64,000 nucleotides of DNA, taken from positions 62,001 to 126,000 of the forward strand of contig JADJLO010000018.1 in NCBI GenBank assembly GCA_016710075.1, in the 5' to 3' direction. Positions 26,932-36,053 of the stretch are shown piece after piece (position 1 is the stretch's first letter; each line of letters opens with the position of its first letter). Source of the stretch: Acidobacteriota bacterium. GTDB lineage: Bacteria; Acidobacteriota; Blastocatellia; RBC074. The translations under genes were made by a program, and so were the position numbers. Below the pieces are notes generated by a model. It was not told where the DNA came from and ran no database searches. It saw only the letters and a program-made list of their open reading frames with translations.

Positions 26932-27375
26932 TTATTCCAGATAATATCTAATGACCCAGCCTTCATAATTTCCCACACGGATTTTGTACCATTCCTGGCC
27001 GGAAGAGAATTCGCGCTGGCCAAGATCGGTAACGGCAATGCCGCGAGGGAGAGTGGCGACCGGCTGGCAGTCAAAGCCGGGGCAGGTGCGAAGGTTGAGA
27101 TTATCCACTTTGACTCTGAGTGCTCTTGCACCTGGAATGACACTTCCCTCCTCGATTCTACCGCGCGAGGTTGTGGGAGGAGGATTGGTTGCGGGTGATG
27201 ACCGAAATCGGTCGAACATACTGGTGATTGGAATCAGACTGCCGGAGCCGCCTCTGTAATAGAGCAGCAACATGATCACAACAATACCGAGAAAGAAGCC
27301 CAGTAAGATCTGACCAAAATCCCGTCCCTCGTATTTGAATACAACCGGAACGTCGTAATTTACCGCTGCCGTCAT
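26932..27375 (-). CDS. Membrane-anchored bacterial SH3-domain protein
   Basis: Protein of 147 aa with a short N-terminal segment, one TM helix (ILLGFFLGIVVIMLLLYY), a Pro/Thr linker and a C-terminal bacterial SH3 domain (about 85-147: VDNLNLRTCPGFDCQPVATL, EWYKIRVGNYEGWV). Such SH3b domains often bind cell-wall peptides, with the domain facing the periplasm. AAAGG lies upstream of the ATG. It is 30 nt downstream of a MacB-like permease gene on the same strand. Confidence 0.82.
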   Translation of the reverse strand: MTAAVNYDVPVVFKYEGRDFGQILLGFFLGIVVIMLLLYYRGGSGSLIPITSMFDRFRSSPATNPPPTTSRGRIEEGSVIPGARALRVKVDNLNLRTCPGFDCQPVATLPRGIAVTDLGQREFSSGQEWYKIRVGNYEGWVIRYYLE

Positions 27376-27405
27376 GATATCAACACCTTTCTTTATTAGG
27401 TCGGC

Positions 27406-28665
27406 CTATTCGTAGCGAAGCGCCACAATCGGATCGAGTCTGGCGGCCTTCCAGGCGGGCCAGAGACCGAAGACCAGCCCGATGCCGACGCTTGAAAGAA
27501 ACCCGACAAGAGGCGCCCAGAGAGGAACATAAGACGGGACAATGAGTCTTATCAAGAGTGTCACCAGCCATCCGATCAACAACCCGATCAAACCGCCCAT
27601 CCCCGTCAGCGTCATCGCTTCGATCAGAAACTGCCACATGATATCGCGGCGGCGTCCGCCGATTGCCTTGCGGATGCCGATCTCCCGGGTTCGCTCGGTC
27701 ACCGAAACGAGCATGATATTCATGACTCCGATTCCGCCGACCATCAGCCCGACTGAAGATATGGCAATCATCGCAATGGCCACTCCCAGTGTTATCGACC
27801 GGAAAGTTTCTATGATCGAATCCGCGGTTGAGATGCCGAAGTTGCTCGGTTTATCGAACGGCACCTGCCTTCTGATTCGCAGCAGATCCGTCACATCATC
27901 GAGAGCCGGCTTGAGCATTCCAGGCTTGGCCACTGCGAGAATGAAGACATCCTCGGCATTCGGTTTGAGTTTCTGTGCAACAGTGTACGGGACGAAGATA
28001 ACGTTGTTCTCGTCATTATTTCCGTCGCCTCCGCCAAGCAATTGTTCGCGCTTTTCAAGCACGCCGATTACGCGGAATTCCCGGCCGCCGATGGTTAGCA
28101 GTTTATCCACTGGATTGAGAAATGGGAAGTACTGCTCGGCCACACTGGCGCCGATGACGCAGACCTCATCGCGGGATTCATTCTCGCCTTTTGTGAAGAA
28201 GCGCCCCTGGTTGATGACCCAGACACCGGCATTTTCGTATTCAGGCAGAGTCCCCTGCAGTTTGACTGCGGCCGACTCCTTGCCTGCGCCTTTGACGGAA
28301 ATTTTCCTGCCGAAATAATCGTTGGTGATATTGAGCAGCGGGACGGCGACACTGACGGTCTTGAGCTGTGAAATGGCGACTGCGTCATCAAATGTCAGGT
28401 TCTTGCGCATCCGCTCATCTCTGGTCGGAGGGCCGAACCTGACTCCGCTTTCGAATTTGTTGATGAAGATCGAGTTGGTCCCGAACGACTCGATCTGTTT
28501 GGTGACGGCGTAATCAATGCCGCTGATGATCGAAGCAATAGCCATGACGGTAACCACTCCGATGACAACCCCAAGGACGGTCAGGAACGACCGCATCTTG
28601 TTGCTGCGCACCGTATCGAGGGCCATCTTCAGATTTTCAAGTATATCGTTTCTTATTAATTTCAT
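27406..28665 (-). CDS. MacB-like ABC transporter permease (FtsX domain), copy A
   Basis: Permease of 419 aa with the MacB/LolCE layout: TM1 near the N-terminus (MRSFLTVLGVVIGVVTVMAIASI), a periplasmic MacB_PCD domain of about 220 aa, then three C-terminal helices of the FtsX domain with the signature SVTERTREIGIRKAIGGRRRDI. By family it exports or senses substrates in the periplasm with a separate ATPase. No ATPase gene is adjacent. It is 8 nt from copy B, so they likely form a heterodimer. It ends VALRYE. Confidence 0.92.
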   Translation of the reverse strand: MKLIRNDILENLKMALDTVRSNKMRSFLTVLGVVIGVVTVMAIASIISGIDYAVTKQIESFGTNSIFINKFESGVRFGPPTRDERMRKNLTFDDAVAISQLKTVSVAVPLLNITNDYFGRKISVKGAGKESAAVKLQGTLPEYENAGVWVINQGRFFTKGENESRDEVCVIGASVAEQYFPFLNPVDKLLTIGGREFRVIGVLEKREQLLGGGDGNNDENNVIFVPYTVAQKLKPNAEDVFILAVAKPGMLKPALDDVTDLLRIRRQVPFDKPSNFGISTADSIIETFRSITLGVAIAMIAISSVGLMVGGIGVMNIMLVSVTERTREIGIRKAIGGRRRDIMWQFLIEAMTLTGMGGLIGLLIGWLVTLLIRLIVPSYVPLWAPLVGFLSSVGIGLVFGLWPAWKAARLDPIVALRYE

Positions 28666-28672
28666 AATTACT

Positions 28673-29908
<1,236 letters not shown>

Positions 29909-29955
29909 AATGTCTTAAGACGGACCGCGATACCGGCCGGATACAGTTCAATTGA

Positions 29956-31449
29956 TTATTTCAGGTCAAAAACAAGATTGGTCATTATATCAATCGAATC
30001 GTTATTTGCCGCCAGGATTAACCTCGAGAGGGTGTAATTAAGTTTCTGTTTTTTTGTCACGAAATAGTTGCCGCCGGCATCGATTTCTATCCGCCTGGGC
30101 AGATCCATCTCTCGGCCGATGAACGATGGGAGTTCGATGCGCCTGAACCACTGATCGGCCTGAACGATGAGGTTGCGGTTGAAACCGACGGTGCGGCCGG
30201 CCACTTTGAAGTTGAATCTCAGGTTGAACGGCAGCGTGGTACCGGGAAGAGCCCGCAAAATGATCCGCTCTCCCTCGCTGATGAATTGAAATGGCAGATC
30301 GCTCTCCCTGATAGAGAACGTCGTTTTGGGAGAGAGTTTGTAAGGTATGCCGTATTCCCTGCCGCGCAATCTGGCATCGACTTCGCCGGCCGCCGTGAGC
30401 CTGACGTTGACCCTGCCGGCGTCTATGCGATCGACATTCAAAGCCTGTATATCGGCGTGTCCGTCCCCTCCCTCAACGTCAGTGTAGTTGGTGAACTTGA
30501 CCACGGCATTTACCTCCTCTGCCCGGACACGGCCAGGCTTGAGGCTGATATTGAGATCTTCGGATTGAGCCGCTGCAATCTGTTCGAGAAATCTGCCGAT
30601 CACTCTGCGATTGACCCTCAGACACAATCCATTCTGACAGGCCAGTCCGGCAGTCAGCCGGGTGATCTCGCTTTCCAGCGAATCGGAATTCAGGTCGTTA
30701 GAGGTTGGGTCGGAAACTTTGATGCTCCCGTTTCCGGCATCCCGGCTTTCGTTGCCGTCGATCACCTGCAGCGCAGCAACCGCGCGACCTTCGAGCGAGA
30801 TGATCGATTTGATGGCGAATCTCAAGGGTGCACGATAGCGCGGAGTGTTGATGACCATTGGCATCGAACCCTGCACGTCGAACCGGCCCCCGGGTATCTG
30901 CAGCGCCTGATCGATCTCCGATGGAAGCTCTACCTCAGAGATAAACTCGTTCCATTTCCGCGGAGAAAGCCAGTCGCCAAAAAAAGTCCTGAGAAAAACG
31001 GTTGAGAATGGTCCGTTTTTCAGTGAGACGTCGGTGATCTTGAGCGGCAGGCGGAAAGCGCCTCCACGGTTTTCGCCTGTTGCGATGCGGCCGGTCAGGA
31101 CGAGGTTGACCTTCACCTTCGACTCAGCCTGCAATCCTATTTTGATTATTCCGGCCCCTGGTTTGAGTTCTCCGTCAACCGATGTCAATCGCAGGATATT
31201 CCCGTTCGTAAGAACGACCTCCAGTCCTTCCAGCCGCTTGAGTCCTTCGATCAAGGTATTCTCGCTGATCGTGATGGTGAGATCCGAGCCGGCGAAACCC
31301 TGGTTCAGGCTCAATTCGTCCCTCAGGCGCTTCAGCTCGCTCATCCTGACGGCATCGACTTTGTCCTGACCGATAACACCTGCGGAAAACAGCAGTGAAA
31401 CCAGGACAAAGACGATGACCGGTTTTTTAAAGGGACGGTTTATTTTCAT
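29956..31449 (-). CDS. Large exported protein of unknown function
   Basis: A 497-aa protein whose chosen start at 31449 (MKINRPFKKPVIVFVLVSLL) opens a signal peptide ending near GVIGQ. The upstream ATG at 31557 would add a non-signal extension. I do not recognise a family. The mature part appears mostly beta, with repeated LPLKIT, LRFNFKV and INTPRYRAPLRF segments and one Cys pair (ACQNGLCL). It may bind lipids or act as a periplasmic/outer-membrane partner of the MacB-type permeases encoded 47 nt downstream, which is inference from context. Confidence 0.6.
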   Translation of the reverse strand: MKINRPFKKPVIVFVLVSLLFSAGVIGQDKVDAVRMSELKRLRDELSLNQGFAGSDLTITISENTLIEGLKRLEGLEVVLTNGNILRLTSVDGELKPGAGIIKIGLQAESKVKVNLVLTGRIATGENRGGAFRLPLKITDVSLKNGPFSTVFLRTFFGDWLSPRKWNEFISEVELPSEIDQALQIPGGRFDVQGSMPMVINTPRYRAPLRFAIKSIISLEGRAVAALQVIDGNESRDAGNGSIKVSDPTSNDLNSDSLESEITRLTAGLACQNGLCLRVNRRVIGRFLEQIAAAQSEDLNISLKPGRVRAEEVNAVVKFTNYTDVEGGDGHADIQALNVDRIDAGRVNVRLTAAGEVDARLRGREYGIPYKLSPKTTFSIRESDLPFQFISEGERIILRALPGTTLPFNLRFNFKVAGRTVGFNRNLIVQADQWFRRIELPSFIGREMDLPRRIEIDAGGNYFVTKKQKLNYTLSRLILAANNDSIDIMTNLVFDLK

Positions 31450-31557
31450 AACTTCAATACCGTTGATCATTATACCGGCTGAGGCTGTTCCGTTTCGATG
31501 CGGTTGTGCTACAAATACCGGGATTACGAAACAAAACCAAAAATAAGGGAAATTCAA

Positions 31558-33036
31558 ATGAGCGGATTAACTGGAATCGATCTGGCTGTGATCATTGCCT
31601 ATCTTGCGGGGATAACGCTGTTCGGGCTCTATGTTTCGAGGAGGGTTAAGGACACCGAAGGTTTTTTCATGGGCAACCGGCGGTTTGGCAAGGCCTTGAT
31701 GATTGCCCAGGCTTTGACGACGGGGACTCGCGCGGATTATGCCATCGGTGTGGTGGGAGCTTCTTACGAGATCGGGATGGCCGGGATCTGGTACCAGTGG
31801 ATGTACATTTTTTCGACGCCTTTCTTCTGGCTGCTTTCACCGATCTTCCGCAGGATGAGATACACGACGACCGCGGATTTCTTCGAAGAGCGGTTCAGCA
31901 AACCGCTCGGGGTTTTCTATTCATTCTTCGCGCTCTATCTTTTCATGTTGTGGCAGGGGACGATCATCAAGGGAGGGGCGCTGACGATCGCAGGGATCAC
32001 GGGGTTGCCAGAATCATGGTTCATCTGGGGCGTGACGGCATTGTTTGTGCTTTTCGGTGTTGCCGGAGGGCTCATCGCAACCGTCACGACCGATTTCATA
32101 CAGGGCATCTTCATCGTCATCCTTTCGTTTTTATTGATTCCCTTCGGGCTTGCAGCGGTTGGAGGCTTCTCGGGGCTTCACAGCAGCCTCGATCCGCGCA
32201 TGTTTTCGTTGATCGCTCAGAAAGAGCTTTCGTTGTTTCCGGTGACGATGCTTGTGATCAGCGGCCTTGTCGGGATAGTTGCACAGCCGCATCACATGGC
32301 GGTTGCCGGAAGCGGAAAGACGGAGATGAGCTGCCGTGTCGGCTGGTGCTACGGCAATTTCATCAAACGACTCTGCACAATCGGATGGGCGCTCACTGGA
32401 CTCATGGCGGCTGTGCTCATATCAAGGGAGTCGATCGGCAGGCGCGAACTCGCCTTCGGAGCGCTGATAAAAATGCTTTTGCCGTCGGGATTGACGGGGC
32501 TGATGATAGCGGCGATTCTGGCTACGGTGATCTCATCCTGCGCGGCATATATGATCGCCGGATCGGCGTTGTTCACGAGGAATCTCTATAAAAAGTATCT
32601 TAAGACTTCGGCCGACGATGCCCACTATCTGCTGACGGGCCGCATCGTCTCAGCCGTTCTGACTGTGGGCAGTCTGCTCTTTGCGCTCTATTTGCCGTCG
32701 GTCATCGATGCCACGGTTCATTTTGTAACGATCGTCGCATTTGTGGGAATCCCGATGTGGGCGGGTATCATCTGGGCCCGTGCCAACAGTTATGGAGCGT
32801 GGGCAAGCATCATCGGAAGCTCGGCTACATTTTATCTGACCAGAACGTTGGGCTGGACGCAGGGGCCGCAGTTGCTTGCGGCGCTGCTGGTCGGATTCTC
32901 TCTGGTCATCGTGGTCAGCCTGTTGACACCGCCCGAAGCCGCCGACCGGCTGCAACGTTTCTTTGCTCTGCTGCATACTCCGGTCGGCGAAGAGAAGAAC
33001 ATGGAGAATGCGAGACTCAAACTCACCCTCGATTAA
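31558..33036 (+). CDS. Sodium:solute symporter (SSF) family transporter
   Basis: Inner-membrane secondary transporter of 492 aa with about 13 hydrophobic helices. It has the SSF N-terminal pattern GIDLAVIIAYLAGITLFGLYVSRRVKDTEGFFMGNR and the conserved TTGTRADYAIGVVGASYEIGMAGIWYQW (each shown only in part elsewhere). The start at 31558 is set by AAGGGA 7 nt upstream. The longer frame from 31498 overlaps the divergent gene. The small membrane gene and nagA follow within 11 and 3 nt, so the substrate may be an amino sugar. Confidence in that substrate is low. Confidence 0.88.
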   Translation: MSGLTGIDLAVIIAYLAGITLFGLYVSRRVKDTEGFFMGNRRFGKALMIAQALTTGTRADYAIGVVGASYEIGMAGIWYQWMYIFSTPFFWLLSPIFRRMRYTTTADFFEERFSKPLGVFYSFFALYLFMLWQGTIIKGGALTIAGITGLPESWFIWGVTALFVLFGVAGGLIATVTTDFIQGIFIVILSFLLIPFGLAAVGGFSGLHSSLDPRMFSLIAQKELSLFPVTMLVISGLVGIVAQPHHMAVAGSGKTEMSCRVGWCYGNFIKRLCTIGWALTGLMAAVLISRESIGRRELAFGALIKMLLPSGLTGLMIAAILATVISSCAAYMIAGSALFTRNLYKKYLKTSADDAHYLLTGRIVSAVLTVGSLLFALYLPSVIDATVHFVTIVAFVGIPMWAGIIWARANSYGAWASIIGSSATFYLTRTLGWTQGPQLLAALLVGFSLVIVVSLLTPPEAADRLQRFFALLHTPVGEEKNMENARLKLTLD

Positions 33037-33046
33037 AGGAAAATCC

Positions 33047-33277
33047 ATGAACACCGAAAAACAGGAATTACAAAATATTTCCGGCCTGTTTCCCTCGATT
33101 CCCAAATCGAGACTTGAAGAAGAGGGCCACTCACTGCTGATCGTCGATCTTCTCAGGCTGCCGAAAAATTTCAGTTACAGAAGGTACCGCCTGGACCTGA
33201 TTGGATTCGGCGCAGCCTGGCTCTGGGTCGTGATGCTGCTCCTGCTGGGTTACTGGCTGACCAGAATCGGGGGATAA
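33047..33277 (+). CDS. Small single-TM membrane protein, possible symporter accessory subunit
   Basis: A 76-aa protein with a cytoplasmic N-terminal half (MNTEKQELQNISGLFPSIPK) and one C-terminal TM helix (LIGFGAAWLWVVMLLLLGYWL). No family was recognised. AAAGGA precedes the ATG by 6 nt. It is wedged between the symporter (11 nt upstream) and nagA (3 nt downstream). Small partner proteins are known for some SSF transporters (for example YhdT for PanF, YjcH beside ActP), so an accessory role is plausible but unproven. Confidence 0.68.
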   Translation: MNTEKQELQNISGLFPSIPKSRLEEEGHSLLIVDLLRLPKNFSYRRYRLDLIGFGAAWLWVVMLLLLGYWLTRIGG

Positions 33278-33279
33278 CA

Positions 33280-34518
33280 ATGATCCTCAGAGGCAGGCTT
33301 TCAGACAGCAAAGATGTCGTCGATGTCGTCGTTAACGACGGCCGCATCATTGACATCGCGCCGCCTGATGTTTCAAAGGCCGCCGATGCGGGCGATGCGT
33401 CCTGCCTGATTGCTCCCGGCTTCATTGATATTCAGCTCAACGGGTTTGAGGGAATCGATTTCAACGATCCATCCTCTTCTATTTCAAAACTGGCTGAGAT
33501 GCCGGCGGCTATTGCGCGCACTGGAGTCACGACTTTCTGCCCTACCGTGATCACCGCTTCCACCGAAAATATTTCGGGATGCATGACAAACATCATTTCA
33601 GCCTGCAAACAGTCAAGCGGGTTTTCCGCCGCGATGGCCGGCATTCATCTCGAAGGACCTTTTATCTCGCCGGAAGACGGGCCACGTGGAGCGCATCCGC
33701 GCGAGCATGTCCGCCGTCCCGACTGGCAGGAGTTCCGGCGCTGGCAGGAGACGGCAGAAGGACGGATCCGCATCATCACGCTTTCTCCGGAATGGCCTGA
33801 GGCAGTTGATTTCATCGAGCGGGCAGTTGCAGAGAATGTAATCGTGGCCATCGGACACACCGGCGCATCTCCGGCGATGATCGCAGACGCCGTGCGCGCG
33901 GGTGCAAGGCTTTCGACCCACCTCGGCAACGGATCACATGCAAAGATCGACCGGCATCCAAACTACATCTGGGAGCAGCTTGCTCAAGACCACCTGTGGG
34001 CGAGCTTTATCGTCGATGGTCATCACCTTCCTCCATCCGTCGTCAAAAGCTTTTTGAGATGCAAGGGATTCGATAGATCGATACTCGTGACAGACGCAAT
34101 CGCCGCAGCGGGCAATCCGCCGGGCAGATACAGGCTGGGCGATGTGGATGTCGAATTGACGCAGGATCGCAAAGTCTGTCTTCCCGGCACTCCATATCTC
34201 GCCGGATCGGTTCTTGAAATGCACCAGGCCGTAGCCAATACGGTTCGCTTTTCAGACGCCTCGATTACTGATGCCCTAAAGATGGCGGCAGAAAATCCGG
34301 CTGAACTGCTTGGCATCGATCATTATTCAGGTAATCTTGAAAAAGGGCGAAAAGCCGATCTGGTAATACTGGAGTGGGACGAAGAAAATTTCAGGATTGA
34401 AATTAAACACGATCTCAAAAGGGCGGATGATTTATCAACAAAATTAAACCACTCCTTGGGGAAGTATATTTGTTTTGTATTGTTGGGGGTTTTCCCTTGG
34501 GGGGTTTTTAGAATTTAA
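33280..34518 (+). CDS. nagA: N-acetylglucosamine-6-phosphate deacetylase; 3' end doubtful
   Basis: Cytoplasmic amidohydrolase removing acetate from GlcNAc-6-phosphate. Seen: APGFIDIQLNG, the metal ligand Glu in GIHLEGPFISP, His in VAIGHTGA and STHLGNG, the substrate segment VDGHHLPP, catalytic Asp in LVTDAIAAAG, and LAGSVLEMHQAV. The recognisable domain ends about ADLVILEWDE (near 34380). From about 34450 the reading frame enters G/A homopolymer sequence that looks artefactual, so the last 20-25 residues and the stop at 34518 are probably not real. It forms an operon with the symporter and small membrane gene. Confidence 0.88.
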   Translation: MILRGRLSDSKDVVDVVVNDGRIIDIAPPDVSKAADAGDASCLIAPGFIDIQLNGFEGIDFNDPSSSISKLAEMPAAIARTGVTTFCPTVITASTENISGCMTNIISACKQSSGFSAAMAGIHLEGPFISPEDGPRGAHPREHVRRPDWQEFRRWQETAEGRIRIITLSPEWPEAVDFIERAVAENVIVAIGHTGASPAMIADAVRAGARLSTHLGNGSHAKIDRHPNYIWEQLAQDHLWASFIVDGHHLPPSVVKSFLRCKGFDRSILVTDAIAAAGNPPGRYRLGDVDVELTQDRKVCLPGTPYLAGSVLEMHQAVANTVRFSDASITDALKMAAENPAELLGIDHYSGNLEKGRKADLVILEWDEENFRIEIKHDLKRADDLSTKLNHSLGKYICFVLLGVFPWGVFRI

Positions 34519-34847
34519 AAAAAAAAAAGGGGGGGGGGGGGGGGGGGGGCCCCCCGCGTGTTTTGAAAAATTTTCGCATTTTTTTTTTTGGTTTGGGGTT
34601 TTGGGGGGGGGGGGGGGGGGGGGGGGGGGCTCGTTTTCGACCATTCCAAAATATCAATAAAACGGGGAAAAAGGAAAAGGGGCTAAAAATTAAATTCCCC
34701 CAAAAAAACGGATAAAAAAAAAAGGGGGGGTTGGTTTGGTTTCCCCGCCCGCCCCGGTTGGGGGGGGGGGTTGGGGTGTAGAGGGGCGAAAGGCGAAAAA
34801 AAAAACCCTTGGGAACAAAAAAAAAAAAAAAAAAAAATGAAAGATCG
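34519..34847. other. Homopolymer-rich stretch, probable sequencing/assembly artefact
   Basis: Contains G runs at 34529-34549, 34603-34629 and 34760-34770, a run of C at 34550-34555 and an A run at 34817-34837, with little normal sequence between. Nothing else in the window resembles it. The ORFs predicted here are poly-Gly/poly-Pro only. A family A arm follows directly (34850-34880), so a hairpin that blocked sequencing is a likely cause. Confidence 0.85.
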
Positions 34848-34849
34848 AA

Positions 34850-34880
34850 TTCGCCAATTTCGTGTATTTCGTAATCTATT
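34850..34880. repeat. Family A repeat, right arm only
   Basis: AATTTCGTGTATTTCGTAATC is the right-arm end of family A. The left arm would fall in the corrupted stretch just upstream. Confidence 0.65.
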
Positions 34881-34900
34881 AATCTGCTGGAGAGAAGATA

Positions 34901-35665
34901 ATGAACAAACAGAACATGAGCGGACGAGTTGCCTTGATTACCGGAGCAAGTACCGGGATCGGCCGATGGGCGGCGGTCTCACTTGCCGAATGCGGCGCTG
35001 TTGTGGCGATCAATTACAATCGCAACCGACAGGGCGCGGAAGAGACTCTGAAGATGGTCGAGGCTGCCGGCAGCCGGGCCATTATTGTTCAGGCTGATGT
35101 CTCAACTAAAAGCGGCGCCGAAGCTGCCGTTTCGGCAACACGATCGCAGCTCGGGCCAATCGACATTCTGGTCAACAACGCCGGCGACCTGATTGAACGG
35201 CGTTCACTGCTGGAATTTACAGAAGAACTGTGGGACAGAGTCATGAACCTGAACTTCAAGAGCGTGTGGCTCTGCTCTCAGGCAGTGATGCCCGAAATGA
35301 TGGAGAGAAAAAGCGGTTCGATCATCAATGTCGGTTCGATTGCCGGGCATCACGGCGGAGGCCCGGGAGCCGGCGTCTATGCCGCATCCAAGGCCGGTGT
35401 CATGTGCCTGACCAAGGGCATGGCAAAAGAGCTTGCTCCATACAACATCCGCGTCAACGGCGTTGCACCCGGAGTGATCGAGACTCCATTTCACGACCGC
35501 ATGTCGACGCCGGAGATGATGAAACAGTTCGTCTCTTCAATTCCCCTGGGACGCACAGGCACTGCCGAAGAGTGCGGCAGAGTCATCGCCTTCCTCGCTT
35601 CCGACGCGGCTGGATACATTCACGGTGAGATGATCGAAATAAACGGCGGGCAGTTGATGCTTTGA
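34901..35665 (+). CDS. Short-chain dehydrogenase/reductase (3-oxoacyl-ACP reductase or glucose-dehydrogenase-like)
   Basis: Classical SDR of 254 aa with the cofactor motif TGASTGIGRWAA (about 15-26) and Asn of NNAGD. The catalytic Ser is in NVGSIAGHHGG, with Tyr and Lys in VYAASKAGVM, and IRVNGVAPGVIETP follows. The cofactor segment INYNRNRQGAEE suggests NADP preference. FabG-like enzymes and sugar dehydrogenases share this pattern, so the substrate is open. GGAGAG lies about 7 nt before the ATG, and the real upstream sequence is damaged. Confidence 0.88.
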   Translation: MNKQNMSGRVALITGASTGIGRWAAVSLAECGAVVAINYNRNRQGAEETLKMVEAAGSRAIIVQADVSTKSGAEAAVSATRSQLGPIDILVNNAGDLIERRSLLEFTEELWDRVMNLNFKSVWLCSQAVMPEMMERKSGSIINVGSIAGHHGGGPGAGVYAASKAGVMCLTKGMAKELAPYNIRVNGVAPGVIETPFHDRMSTPEMMKQFVSSIPLGRTGTAEECGRVIAFLASDAAGYIHGEMIEINGGQLML

Positions 35666-35685
35666 TCAGCCAGAGGCGGAGCAGG

Positions 35686-35919
35686 TCAATCCCATCTTCT
35701 TCGCGAAATCGATCTCCATTCGGCTCCGCGAAACCATGCGGCATAAAACAGGATCACTATTCGCAAGACAGTGAGCGTGAAGGCGATGACGATCCAGATC
35801 ATCATCTGCTCGCCGCCTGTATTTTTGTCAAACCACCTGATGACGGAGCCCTCGGCAATTATTCCTATCAGGAAATATTGCAGGGCGCCCAATAATTCGT
35901 GTTTTGTTTCACTGTGCAT
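35686..35919 (-). CDS. Small two-TM membrane protein of unknown function
   Basis: A 77-aa ORF with two hydrophobic helices (ELLGALQYFLIGIIAEGSVI and MMIWIVIAFTLTVLRIVILFY). It has no recognisable ribosome site and no known family. It is convergent with the SDR gene. The membrane pattern is better than expected by chance, but no other evidence supports expression. Confidence 0.5.
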   Translation of the reverse strand: MHSETKHELLGALQYFLIGIIAEGSVIRWFDKNTGGEQMMIWIVIAFTLTVLRIVILFYAAWFRGAEWRSISRRRWD

Positions 35920-36053
35920 GATATGAAATTGATTGCAAATTCTTTTACCAGAGATTCAAATGAGGTTGTATTTTGACCTAATTCCACAAATATCGCACGT
36001 AAAAATTGACTTTATTCATTGAAATGAGCAATCCCCCGGCAATGGAGCAAACC

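Noticed and set aside
34444..34660. Poly-Pro and poly-Gly ORFs in the homopolymer block
   Set aside because: Arise only from G and C homopolymer runs that look like base-calling artefacts.
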